DNA of 64,000 bases, from positions 1 to 64,000 of the forward strand of contig LRSR01008390.1 of assembly GCA_001579985.1 (NCBI GenBank), given 5' to 3'. Shown here in pieces: positions 31,490 through 42,159 of the stretch. The stretch comes from Hypsibius dujardini. Its lineage: Eukaryota > Tardigrada > Eutardigrada > Parachela > Hypsibiidae. The position numbers were made by a program, and so were the translations under genes. The notes under the pieces are model-generated. The model did no database searches. It had not been told where the DNA came from and saw only the letters and a list, made by a program, of their open reading frames with translations. The first letter of the stretch is position 1. Each line of letters opens with the position of its first letter.

Positions 31490-31750
31490 TTTAGCTTCCA
31501 TTTGAAAACGTTATCTTATATTTTGTCCTTCAGATTTTCGACTGCATCTTCATCGGCGCGCAGAAAACGCAGTCTGGATGCGGATGAGTTTCCGTCGTGG
31601 AGTATTACTCCCTAGTTCTAACACCTCTAAATTTGTTGCCATTTTCCCATAATTTGATCATACTCACAGCCCTATATGCTAATTACATACCTATTTTTGC
31701 TATTATTTGGTTCGTGATATTTTAGTTATAACATGTTTTGTTTTGAGCCC
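31490..31750 (+). other. kinase leader-like block without a gene (copy 1)
   Basis: Contains TTCAGATTTTCGACTGCATC and CTTCATCGGCGCGCA, as upstream of K4 (28770-28800), then CTGGATGCGGATGAG and further sequence shared with 51515-51750. No kinase frame follows. A leftover of a deleted unit. Confidence 0.6.
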
Positions 31751-32277
31751 TAAATAAACCTTGGCAGTATTGAGGTTCCAGTTTCAGCGACTGTTAGATA
31801 TCAATCGTTTCATAAGGAGACAGAGTTTTAAACTACTCTGCGGTCTAGACAACCGTGTTTTGTCGCGGTAATACATATCGGAAGCTATCAGACACCAAAA
31901 ACTTTGCGCATTAATTGTCTAGAAAGGAGTTCTTGAAACATATTTCTATTTTCCCTGAACAGAGCTAGAGAATTTAGCGTACCACTTAAGTATTCTCGGA
32001 ATTTAACTGTTTTTACTACTGTCTAAATCGAGGTAAGCAGTTAATCTCGACAAATTTCTTAAAATCGACCCGCAAATCCACTAGAAATGCCGGGATCTCA
32101 TGTGTGTCCGTTTTCTTGTCCTTTTCTAAAAGATTCGCGGGAATCCTAATCCGCAAAGGTATTCGTATTTTTATACTTAAAAAATTGCGCCTTGACCATT
32201 TTCTTGAGTACATCATGCGTTGAGTGTCCTCCGTTTCTCATCTCCCGTCTCCGCACTTCACGGGAATTCAAATATAT
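31751..32277. other. intergenic, no gene seen
   Basis: AT-rich, with no open frame or repeat that I can interpret. Confidence 0.4.
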
Positions 32278-32552
32278 CAGTTCTATTTATTATCAGAAAA
32301 ATGTGCCTTGACCACCTGCTTTTTGCTGCCGTCTGTCACATGTTTTTGCAGCTCTAGTGTTACCAAAACAATTTGATGACCGTACGATGCGATTTCGAAA
32401 TCGCAGCCGGTGGGATGGCAATCGACGCCGTTCTTGCGGTAAGGGTCTGAAAGTCCTTTCTCAGCGGCTACCAACGCATCCCAAGCCTTCTGTTCGACTT
32501 CCGGTTCCTCTTAAGTCATTTGCCATACGAGACAGTTGCATAAAAATCCGCG
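32278..32552 (-). pseudogene. decayed copy of the 20.9-kb unknown gene (copy 2)
   Basis: The minus strand matches both ends of the exon at 20903-21466 (AAEKGLSDPYRKNG, then VTDGSKKQVVKAHF) with the central part deleted and frame changes before the ALVAAEK-like start. Non-functional. Confidence 0.75.
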
Positions 32553-32599
32553 TGCCTAAAGGAAAACCATATCTACACTATTATTATACATAATGATCT

Positions 32600-32668
32600 A
32601 TTGTTTCTAGTGTTGGATTGCTTGATTGTCCCCGACATACGGTTGATTATTTCTGTTTATGGGTACAA

Positions 32669-32718
<50 letters not shown>

Positions 32719-33177
32719 ACCCAAATGTTTCATGTGTCTAAATTTATCTCCCTTCTCTTTCCAGCTCGGCATTTCAGCGGTTTCACTCTCTTTTTCCAGC
32801 TCTCACCCCTCCTCCTCTTTCTCGGCCTAAGCCTTCTCGCATCCCTCACCTACACCGAACCGGTCTACAACCTCCAGCAGTCCCTCAAGTATCCCCACCA
32901 GTATCTGACCCGTAACCTGGAGGTACGCCTCTATCTAAAATACGACATCCACACGAAACTCATCAACAAGGAGATGCTGACAATCGAGACCAGCGTCGAG
33001 GAGCTTTACCTCAACAACCTTAAGGAGTCGTGTGTGCGTGAACGCGCCTACAAGGAGAACGTCATGTGGCGTGGCCGGCTTTATGAGGATCATAAAATCG
33101 TCCAAAATAGCCGAGAACTGGAGACACCGTCGTGTGATACGCTCTCGCGGGCTTATAACAAATTAGCTTCAGTCTGA
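32600..33177 (+). pseudogene. DNAJB copy E (intron 1 piece plus intact last exon)
   Basis: 32600-32660 matches DNAJB intron 1 (TCTATTGTTTCTAGTG, GATTGCTTGATTGTCCC), then a GTCT tract (32669-32715) replaces exons 2 and 3, then exon 4 (32765-33177) is complete and open to TGA 33175. The changes are mostly conservative (FFQLSPLLLF, KYDIHTKL). It lacks the J domain. The exon 4 acceptor CTTTCCAG is intact. Confidence 0.88.
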
Positions 33178-33879
33178 TTTTTTGGTTTATAACAATCTTG
33201 TCTGGGCACATACAGTAGATAGTTGCTCCGTTTTCGTCGCTATTTTAGAGCGGAATTCCGAATTATTGGTTCGATCGTACGTGTGGCTGAGCAGTGTTTT
33301 CAGACATTTGCTTTCGAGGAACCGGTTGCGTATTTCTGAATTACTTTCTCTCCTTCTCGGCTTTGTGGTTTCAATACTGACATTGTTGCTTTGTGCTTTT
33401 ATTCTGTGTTATAATTAACTAATCCGCCTCTCTGTGACATTATTAATATCCGACGCATCTTTTCCTATGGCGTATGCACTCGATGAAATTAAAGAAAAAT
33501 GATATCATTGATATGTATTGAGCGCTTATCATTCGCAACCTCCGTCGGAATTAGGGTAGAATTGAATCGAGGCAGGCTGCGCACTCTTGTTTGCAGCTCC
33601 ATGTGATGGGATCTTCAGCCAGGATAACTCCATCCTCTCTGTTTACTATGACTTTGTAACAAGTGCGCTCCGCTTGTGATAAACTGTGCAAATGACTTTC
33701 CGGTCTTCCATATCGCTTCGTACACTGCAAACGTTTAAACTGCGAGCATAACCTCTTTGGGTCGCACTTCATTGGGAGTTGTTTACGCTAGCTAATAATT
33801 TTCCTGCTTCCTCTACCATCCTTGCCTGCCTCTAATACCTTTTTATTCTTGAAGTGATAAATCCGATTCGATAACTGCC
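33178..33879 (+). promoter_or_regulatory. conserved spacer upstream of K5
   Basis: All shared landmarks are present, with GGCGTATGCACTCG in place of GGCGCCTGCACTCG. Leads to ATG 33880. Confidence 0.55.
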
Positions 33880-35696
33880 ATGGTTGAAATCTGGAAGGGG
33901 ATTTCCGATATTTTTTTCGAAGATAGCTACGGTTTTAACAATATTTGTCGTCCTATCAAACATTTAGGACTTGGGTATTACCCACACGTTACCGAAGTGA
34001 ACGCGTTTTATTTGGATCCTGATCCCGTTCCCCGTGAAGATCATTGCGGAACCTATGCGTTAAAAACTCTGCTCAACGAAGCCGCTCAACTAGGTGGCGG
34101 CAGAACTGAAGAATTAGAAGCCCTCTTAAAACTCCAACATGATCTCGTCGTTCGGTACTTCGCCGTTGGTACCAGGATTAATCCCAACGGTTGTTGCGTA
34201 CTTATGGAATTCTGCAGCGGAGGGACGCTTACCGAATTCATCAAGAGCAACGCCGCGTATTGCTCAACTAATGTCCTTGTTGACTACACGACTCAGTTGG
34301 TTTCCAGTCTTCGTTACCTTCATGAAAAGACACCAACGAAATTTATCCACGGAAACATAAAATCAGAAAACATACTGATGAAAGACTCCACGGGAAAAAT
34401 ACTAAAAATTGCTGCTCTCGATTGCTCATTCCAGCGCAAGCCTGCTCCGAGATCATCAGAGACGCAAATAAAATACAGAAGAAAAAAATCCTTATTCAAG
34501 TCACCAGAAATGATTGCGTGGGATGAGCAGCACGAGGGAACTCTACGACCTCCAAGCTCTTCGACTGACATTTCGAGCATGGGGTGTGTGGTCTTGGACA
34601 AGTTCCTAGCGCGAGAAGGACAGCAGGAACTGCGGTTTAACGAAGGTCTAACTGACTATGATGCTATTCGATAGCACGTATTGAACGAACTTCCTCTAAT
34701 ACTCAAAATCCCAGAAGGTATGCCAGATCAGCTGAAGGTTCTGCCGGTCATTGTCTAAAACTTACTCCAGACGACCGTCCAACCGCAGCTACCTTGCAGA
34801 GCTATGCTGACCGCGAGTACTTCAAATGTGCAGACGGTGTGATTCAGTACTTCCTCTGCCCTTCAAAGGTACGACTTGGTGAAGTGGGCGGATTCGGAGT
34901 TGTGCATCGAGTTGATGCCTTTTCTGTCGGGGGAGACCTCGTTGAGCAAGGCAAGCGACAATTGGCGTTGAAGACTTACCATGAGCCATTGGACAAGGAC
35001 GAAATCGAGAAAATCGAAACGAGTCTCCTCAAACTAAATCATCCCAATATTTTCCAGTACCTCGCAATCGGATTTTTCGAGCAGGCTCGTCAGTTCACGC
35101 TCATCATGGAATGTTGCAGTGGCGGTACGCTTACGGAGGCAGCCGCGGCTGAAACGGCACTGCCGGTTGAAAAACAGAAAAACTACGTAAACCAGCTGAT
35201 TTGTGGCATACATTATTTTCACATGGAATTTAACCCGTCCATCGTGCACAAAGATTTGAAAGGCATGAACGTCATTTTCTCGGATGAGGATAAAACTACG
35301 TTGAAGATTTGTGATGTAGACAGCTGTAGTGTCAGCCGAAAAGTCGAACAGCAGTCGGTCATTTCTCGGGTGCGCGGCACCCTGGGATTCGCATCGCCGG
35401 AATTGTTGGAGTGGAAGAATTCAGCACATGTCAAGGGCTTTTACCCGGTCGGCCGGGCCACCAATATCTGGAGCTTAGGGGCGGTCGTTCTCGAAATGTG
35501 CTGTCGAGGAAGGTTGCCCGATATCCCCTCATTCCAGTGTAATGTTATAGAAAGAATCAAAGCCGTGGTCGAAACGAACGTGGACATTCCGGCTAATGGG
35601 GAAGAATTGTTGGCCTTTGCAGCGAAGTGTTTCGTAAACAAGCCGGAGGAGCGTCCAACCATCAAATAATTGCGGGACGATTTTTCCAAAAGGTAA
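33880..35696 (+). pseudogene. K5: decaying two-domain kinase gene
   Basis: Open from ATG 33880 (MVEIWKG) through domain 1, with HGN in place of HRD, until TAG 34672, where relatives have a Gln or Arg codon. A one-base loss near 34745 (CTGCCGG for CTGGCCGG) shifts the end of domain 1. Domain 2 is open from about 34794 (YADREYFKC) with GGFGVV, ALK and HKDLKGMN, but its WSLG Asp is Asn (ATNIWSLG), and a CAA-to-TAA change at 35667 removes the last eight or so codons. Three lesions make the full protein impossible; domain 2 alone could still fold if transcribed separately. Confidence 0.85.
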
Positions 35697-35762
35697 CACG
35701 TCACGTCTTTGTGAAATATGGGCTGGTTCTGGTTATCGGCGTGGTTCTAAAAATTTGTTTTA

Positions 35763-36167
35763 TTCATAATTTTAAAGTTGGGGAAACACTGGAGGTTTCC
35801 ATTTTTTCACTGTAAAAACATCCCTTTGAGAAATAGATAGATTTAAAGATTTTGACATTTTTCCTTTTAAAATTCAACTCGACATCGATTGGCACTAGTG
35901 GAATCTTTTTTGGAGCTCAGGGGGCGGAACTATCTGTCATTCTCGAGCCCGACCGGACACTTCGGAGTAAAATTTCAAAAATCACCCATAGCTCCGCCCC
36001 CTGACTTCCAAAGAAGATTCTGTTAGTGCCAATCGATATCAAACTGAATTTTGAGGGGAAAAAGTCAAAATTTTTTTTAATCTATCCATTTCTCAAAAAT
36101 GAAGTTTTACAGGGAGAAACAGGGCAAGTGGAAACCTCCAGTGTCTCCCCAACTTTGAAATTCTGAA
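35763..36167. mobile_element. foldback MITE (405 bp) flanked by TA
   Basis: The arms of about 190 bases pair throughout: AAAGTTGGGGAAACACTGGA with its complement ending at 36167, CGACATCGATTGGCACTAG with CTGTTAGTGCCAATCGATATC, and AGGGGGCGGAACT with AGCTCCGCCCCCT at the centre. TA flanks both ends (35761-35762 and 36168-36169). Non-coding. Confidence 0.85.
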
Positions 36168-36169
36168 TA

Positions 36170-36617
36170 CTGTAATGCCGCGTGGAAGTGGTGGGAGCGT
36201 TGTTCGGTTGATTGAGCGTTCATAAATTCCGACCCGGGCTTGATTGATTCAACGACCGCGAAACAAGCCTACATTGTTGATTGTTGATCAGTCGTTTTTC
36301 TGGTTTACTTTTTCGTGCAAGATTCTGGTCATTGCTTCCTTGATTTTTAGCATTCTTAATTTATTGAATGGCGAAGGGTCAAAATCGCTACACTGTTGAG
36401 GAGAAAGCACGCGTATTGGCACGCTACCGTCGCACAAATTTATCACAGGCGCAATTTGCCAAGCAGGAGCAGTAAAGTTTGGCATTCCAAGCAGTCGCTT
36501 GATTGACTGATTGCTGGACTGTAATTGTCGGTCAAAATTTATTGTACCGTGGGGTCAAAAGAATCGAACGCTCAATCAATTGAACAACGCTCCCACCACT
36601 TCCACGCGGCACTACAG
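36170..36617 (+). mobile_element. pogo-like MITE (448 bp) with remnant of transposase N-terminus
   Basis: Terminal inverted repeats of about 48 bases (starting CTGTAATGCCGCGTGGAAG), with TA on each side (36168-36169 and 36618-36619). Inside, ATG 36369 encodes MAKGQNRYTVEEKARVLARY and then SQAQFAK, the first part of a pogo/Tigger-type helix-turn-helix DNA-binding domain. A TAA follows, and the next expected residues (FGIPSSRL) are in another frame, so it is dead. Its left TA is also the right TA of the adjoining foldback element, so one inserted at the edge of the other. Confidence 0.85.
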
Positions 36618-36865
36618 TAAAACAAATTTTCAGAGCCACACCAATGAGATTAATGTTGAAATCATCACAATTATAGCCGCATTAAACAACATAAAGCGGA
36701 GATATTCTGGGTTCCCCTTCTGAAATCGTATATGAGAAATGTAATCTAGTTGCAAGTGAAACGAGATCATTTCTTACTGAAAATTAATGTAGCAGTAGTC
36801 CAAACAGGATTGCATCACTTTTACTTATTTAGTGGCATGTTGCAGAATTATTGATTTGCAAGGAT

Positions 36866-37080
36866 ATATACAGTAGATCGTTGCTCCGTTTTTGTTGCTA
36901 GTTTAAGGGCGGAATTCCAAATTATTAGTTCGTTCGTACGTGTGGCTGACTAGTGTTTTCAGACATTTGCTTTCGAGGAACCGGTTGCGTGTTTTTGGAT
37001 TACTCTCTCTCTCTCTCTCTCGCCTTTGTGGTTTCTGTGCTGACGTTGTTGCTTTGTGCTTTTATTCTGTGTTATAATTC
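36866..37080 (+). other. partial spacer remnant upstream of K6
   Basis: Matches only the first third of the shared spacer (CAGTAGATCGTTGCTCCG to TTCTGTGTTATAATT). A CT dinucleotide run at 37004-37021 is an expansion of CTCTCTC in relatives. The remaining 670 bases before K6 are different and AT-rich. Confidence 0.7.
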
Positions 37081-37748
37081 GGCAAAAAATAAAACAAACA
37101 ACTAATCAATTAAAGAGCAATTGGTTGATCGTAATTTAAGATCAATCGGACAATCAACTGCAGTCTGTTGAACAAAAACATGAAAGCAATCAAACAATCA
37201 AAGCATGCTCAGCATGGAAAAGGCGTGGTTGATTTATCGAAAAGACTTTCCGTGCGTGCCCAGAGAATTTAAATATAAATAAAATAATGACTCTGGACGT
37301 GATTTAAATAAAAGAAAAATATTGCAGCCACGAATTTCGATTTTAAATAAAATAAAAATATTTTTTATTTAGAAGAAAAACGCTATTTTTCGCTTCTTTA
37401 AATAACATTTTAAATATATTCAAACAACACTAGTGTGGTGTTGTTTTACTGGAACATTTCGAGAGGTTGCTGATTTTGGGCCACTGCTTCCAGGTCGAGA
37501 TTGCGTTAGTTTACGTGGTACAATATTTTTCTGTAAATTCTCTACTGACACTGTGTGATAAGATACTATAACAGTAAAACAAAATCGTATCATCCGCCCC
37601 CTATGATAATTCTCCGGAAGTGCACATACTGGCTTCATATCTTTTTCATACGCTGTCTCAGCTTGCGCAGAAACTGCAAAGTTATGTTCGGACTTTCTGT
37701 TCTCGATGTCAACCACGTTTTACTGCCAACAAATTGTGAGTCCGGGTT
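37081..37748. other. K6 upstream region, unlike other units
   Basis: No similarity to the usual spacer. AT-rich with ATAAATAAAATA runs. It must hold the K6 promoter if K6 is transcribed. No gene seen. Confidence 0.4.
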
Positions 37749-39659
37749 ATGGCGAATGACAATAAGGGATCAAATAATCCCGGTATTCATTTTGAAGACG
37801 TCGATGGCCAAAAATATATTTGTCGCGCTCCACTTGGGGGATGGGTCCACTTGGGAAAAGGGTCTTTTGGAGATGTTTGGCAAGTAGACGCGTTATATTT
37901 GGATCCTCAGATTGTTGACCCCGTTCTCGTATCTGATCATGCCGGCAACCATGCGTTGAAAATATTGTATAGTAAGAAGGGTGGAATGAATGAGCTCAAA
38001 ACCCTCTTACAACTCGATGATCCGAACAAGTGCATTATTCAATACATTGCTGTGGGTACCATAACGGATGGCGGTATTCCCGACTACCGAGGGTACCAGT
38101 GCTTACTTATGGAGCGCTGCAGCGGGATGATGCTTACGGACTTAATCAAACGCAACCCTAAACACTTTTCCCCTAAAGTCATTGCCAGTTATACGGCCCA
38201 GCTGGTTTCCGGTCTTCATTACCTTCACGAACGAAGGCCAACGAAGTTTGTTCATGGGGACATAAGGCCAGCAAACATTATGATGAAAGACTCCACGGGC
38301 GAGGTATTAAAAATCGTTGATCTCGATGGTGCATCCCAGTGGAAACACGGCCCGAGGTCGCCTGAGAAGGATATAAAGGCGATGGGAGCGTTGACCTTCA
38401 TGTCACCAGAAATGATTGCGTGGATGGATTTCCGTAAAGGAGGTCGGAAATCAACAAAAACTCAACAATTAGCTCCCAACTCTTCGACTGACATATGGGG
38501 TCTAGGTTGTGTGGTCTTGGTCATGTACCGCGCGAGTCAAGGACAGCATCTGTGGCCTGACCTGATGGGGCAAGACCGAATGAAGGTGCAAAAAGCTTTT
38601 TTTCGGGCAGTATATGAAGGAAATCCACTAACACCTTCCATCCCACAAGATATGCCGGATGATCTAAAGGTTTTGGCCAGCCAATGTCTGAAAATCAACG
38701 GCAGCGATCGTCCAACTGCGGCGGCCTTGTTAAAATACGCTGACCGCGAGTATTTCAAGTGTGCGGACGGGGGGATTCAGTTTTACCTCCGGCAGTTAAA
38801 AGTACAGCTTGCCGAATCGGGTGGATTCGGGGTTGTGCATCAAGTGAATGCTTATCGGGTTGGCGCAGACTTCGTTGAGCAAAGTCCTCGAAACCTGGCG
38901 TTGAAGGCCTTCTTTAAAACATTGGAGCAAGACGAAATGGATAGAATAACAAGAACACTCCCCAAACTAGAACATCGCAATATTGTTAAGTACCTCGCAG
39001 TCGGATGTTTCGAGCCGGATGGGCAGTTCACGCTCATCATGGAATATTGCAGCGGTGGCACGCTCACAGAGGCAGCTAAAATGGGTTTGACGGTTGAACA
39101 GCAGAAAAAGTACGTGAACCAGCTGCTCTGTGGCATCCATTATCTCCACGTGGAAGTCGAGCCGCACATCGTTCACAAAGACTTAAAAGGCAAAAATGTC
39201 GTGTTCGAGGATGAGAATAAAACTACGCTGAAAATATGTGACGTGGACAGCTGCAGCGAGAGGCTAAAGGAAGCACCGCAAACTTTCATTTCTCGGCCAG
39301 TAGGCACCCGGGGATTCATGTCACCAGAGATGCAGAAGTGTTGCATGAATCCCAGAGTTGACAGGGGTAAATATCCTGTCGGCATGGCAACAGATATCTG
39401 GAGCCTGGGAGCTGTTGTTCTGGAAATGTACTGCCGGGGAAGATTGATTATGCCAGAATACGAAATACCCGCAGCCGGCGAAATTTTCGACAGTAATTCT
39501 CCGTCAATACCCGCAGCCGTTGCACTAAGCATAGAGATACCTGTTATTCCGGAAGACATGGAACAGGAACTCAAGGGCTTTGTAAGCAAGTGCATGGCGC
39601 TGGGACCGAAGGACCGTCCAACCATCGAACAATTGCGGAACAAGTTTTGCGAGTGGTGA
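37749..39659 (+). CDS. K6: two-domain kinase (636 aa)
   Basis: ATG 37749 opens a single 636-codon frame. Domain 1 has a canonical-looking glycine loop GKGSFGDV, ALK, HGDIRPAN near 167 and DLD in the DFG position. Domain 2 has GGFGVV, ALK, HKDLKGKN near 474, DVD, and FMSPEM, with WSLG preserved. With K4 it is one of two members keeping both catalytic Asp residues. The distal part of domain 2 (PAAGEIFDSNSPS insert) is shared with K2. It ends FCEW and TGA, followed by an out-of-frame C-lobe remnant. Its 5' flank differs from the other units, so regulation probably differs. Confidence 0.86.
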   Translation: MANDNKGSNNPGIHFEDVDGQKYICRAPLGGWVHLGKGSFGDVWQVDALYLDPQIVDPVLVSDHAGNHALKILYSKKGGMNELKTLLQLDDPNKCIIQYIAVGTITDGGIPDYRGYQCLLMERCSGMMLTDLIKRNPKHFSPKVIASYTAQLVSGLHYLHERRPTKFVHGDIRPANIMMKDSTGEVLKIVDLDGASQWKHGPRSPEKDIKAMGALTFMSPEMIAWMDFRKGGRKSTKTQQLAPNSSTDIWGLGCVVLVMYRASQGQHLWPDLMGQDRMKVQKAFFRAVYEGNPLTPSIPQDMPDDLKVLASQCLKINGSDRPTAAALLKYADREYFKCADGGIQFYLRQLKVQLAESGGFGVVHQVNAYRVGADFVEQSPRNLALKAFFKTLEQDEMDRITRTLPKLEHRNIVKYLAVGCFEPDGQFTLIMEYCSGGTLTEAAKMGLTVEQQKKYVNQLLCGIHYLHVEVEPHIVHKDLKGKNVVFEDENKTTLKICDVDSCSERLKEAPQTFISRPVGTRGFMSPEMQKCCMNPRVDRGKYPVGMATDIWSLGAVVLEMYCRGRLIMPEYEIPAAGEIFDSNSPSIPAAVALSIEIPVIPEDMEQELKGFVSKCMALGPKDRPTIEQLRNKFCEW

Positions 39660-39811
39660 TGCCACCCAACGAAGCGCTCGACATGGACGTACCAATCATT
39701 CCGAAGAATATTCCAGCAGAATTGAGTGATTTTGTCATTGAATGTATGATGATGGAACCGAAGGAACAGCCACAAATCACAACATCGCTTAACTACTTTG
39801 CCGGACAGTAA
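39660..39811 (+). pseudogene. orphan kinase C-lobe end after K6
   Basis: Encodes MPPNEALDMDV, IPKNIPAELSDFV, PQITTSLNYFAG and a TAA, out of frame with K6, matching the remnant after K2. It overlaps the K6 stop region. Conserved between the two copies but not joined to any visible start. Confidence 0.7.
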
Positions 39812-40300
39812 TACAGGCACCTTATTACTATTTTTATTACCTTATTATTATTATGTATTTTTTACTGTATGTCCTTTTCTGGCAAGCAGCTCGCAATACT
39901 ATACGCTGTCCAGCAGCAATACTAATACCAACACTAACACTAACACTAACACTAACACTAACCCATGTCGTTCTGTGATGCGATTGGGGCAGGAAATTGC
40001 AGCACGGTAATGCACAGCTGACGGAGAATCTGTTTCCGGTTTCTGGGTTACGCCTACTGCTCCTTTTGTGCAACTTGACTCTTACTGACAGAACCGTAGC
40101 GGGGGGGGGGGGCACTACTGGCGAGTTTTAGCACAACGTTTTTGGAAAGTACGGTGTCATTTTAATTGGGAGTTGGAGTTAAGGACTTACATACGTTTTA
40201 ACACAATATCTCCTGTCTCGAGCTCATGGGTGTAGCAGTATGCAAATCTGCCAGATTACGCGGGGCTCTTCCAATCTGGTAGGATGGTCCTGGGACTTGG
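39812..40300. other. K6 3' flank
   Basis: To about 40115 it matches the K2 flank. Includes an (ACTAAC)n run at 39922-39961 and a poly-G run near 40099. No gene. Confidence 0.6.
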
Positions 40301-40307
40301 GGGAATC

Positions 40308-40520
40308 ATAAGAGTTACAGGAGTTACAGGAGTTACATAAGTTACAGAAGTTATAGGAGTTACAGGAGGTATAGGAGTTATAGGAGTTATAGGAGGTATG
40401 GGAGGTATGGGAGGTATGGAAGGTATAGGAGGTATAGGAGGTATGGGAGGTTTGGAAGGTATGGAAGGTATGGAAGGTATAGGAGGTGTAGGAGGTGTGG
40501 GAATTATAAGAGTTATAGGA
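40308..40520. repeat. minisatellite (GGAGGTATA / GAGTTACAG)n, plus orientation
   Basis: About 23 copies of a 9-base unit, first AGGAGTTAC-type, then GGAGGTATA/GGAGGTATG-type. The reverse complement of the second unit forms the array at 41500-41650. Confidence 0.88.
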
Positions 40521-40844
40521 CTTGATAGGACAAGGAATCGATTGCTATAAATCGGCAAACGTAAATCGCATGTTTTCGCAACGTAAGACACTGCAATGTG
40601 ATTGATCGGAAATGTACCAAAGAGGGTGGAAATCGAACAGCATATAGCATCACCTCTCTCAAAGAGATTACAAGAATGCATTTTAATGCAACTGAAGTTG
40701 TACTCGTAATCGAATTAGCTGTCATCTCTCTGACCTAAAAAGACTTACATGACGAGACATTTTAGCATGAAGAAAGGCAGGTTTAAACAAGCTGGTCGAC
40801 GGACAGAGACAATGTGAATAAGAGAGATAGACAGCCCGCCAACC

Positions 40845-41012
40845 AGCCACACACGGACACACAAACACACAGGCACACACACAGATACATAAACAAATAC
40901 ACAGACACAGACGCGAAGACACAAAAACACACAGGCAAACAGACTTACAGACATACAGATAAACATAGAGGCAAACAAACACAGACACAGGCAGACAGGC
41001 AGGCCATACCAT
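40845..41012. repeat. (CACAGA/CACACAGG)n simple repeat
   Basis: Purine/pyrimidine-skewed ACACAGACACAGG-type repeat, imperfect. Confidence 0.85.
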
Positions 41013-41499
41013 GTAGCGTGTTTTTGGCAATATTTTTTTCTTGTTTAAGATTTTGAGCTTCAGATTCTGAGTGTGCTAAGGCATTCAATATTTATTTCCG
41101 GCCAGTCTAGTCTTAAATCAATCACATCTCTTCTGAAAAATAAGAAAATCTTCTGATTAGAAGAATTGATTCCATAGTAAATTGTGCATAACTATGTTTC
41201 ATTAGATAAAGTTATTTTAATGTGCGAAACGCAGAAAAACGAAAGATGCGCTTTATCTCTGCGTCATATGGCAGAAGAACTGACGGAACTAGGCGTATTC
41301 TCTTCAGACGTGCATCGAATCACGAAATGCTCTAATTCATGTATGATGATGGTTTTTGCTTTGCTGTAATTTTTAGAAAATATGCCTTCCACTATGGCAT
41401 GTTCTGTATCATACTTTTCAAACTTTTATAAAGAAACTGCTGGTTTTATATGGTGTTTTTGAGCGGTTGCCAGCAAGGTTACAGCTAAAATCTCAGCGC
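41013..41499. other. no gene seen
   Basis: Unique AT-rich sequence between the two oppositely oriented minisatellites. Confidence 0.4.
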
Positions 41500-41650
41500 C
41501 TATATATCCTATACCTCCTATACCTCCTATAATTCCCACACCTCCCATACCTCCCATACCTCCTATACGTCCCATACCTCCTAAACCTCTCATACCTCCT
41601 ATACCTCCTATAACTCCTATACCTCCGTTACTTCCGATACCTCTACCTAG
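41500..41650. repeat. minisatellite (TATACCTCC)n, inverted relative to 40308
   Basis: About 15 copies of TATACCTCC/CATACCTCC, the reverse complement of the array 1 kb to the left. Together they can form a large stem with a 1-kb loop. Confidence 0.88.
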
Positions 41651-41699
41651 CCCTACGCCTGTACTAGAACTCGACACAGGAATTTTTTTAATGCTTTGT

Positions 41700-42090
41700 G
41701 CTATAACTCACCAAATCTCGCCACCTGCGGCGCCGGAGAAGCGGATGATGCGCGCCAAGCGCCAAATTGCCAAGATGATCCGCAAGGCTGGCAGTCACGC
41801 CGAACGGGAGCTGGCCGTGCTGAAGGCCGAAAATACAATCAAAAGCCGAAATGGTGCAGTTGATGGAGAAGGGAAAGGGCAAACTGGAACGCCTAATGGA
41901 GCAGGCTGGAGAGATGATCGTCAGCACCGGTCTCTGAATGCGTTTGTCTCCCCTCCGTGTACTTTTGCGCCTGCTTGCCTGCCTGTCTCCCTCTATGTCT
42001 ATCTCTGTCTGTCTCTCTTCTGTGTCTCTATCCCTGTGTATCTCTCTGCTTATCTGCTTGCCTGCCCATATATATATATAAATATATATA

Positions 42091-42159
<69 letters not shown>

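Noticed and set aside
11250-39659. Kinase array as recent bacterial or protist transfer
   Set aside because: K1 and K7 have spliceosomal introns and share 5' and 3' flanks with an animal DNAJB gene; base composition matches the other host genes.
40256-40681. Pro/Ile-rich minus-strand frame (PPIPPIPPI)
   Set aside because: It is the translation of the GGAGGTATA minisatellite; low complexity, not a gene.
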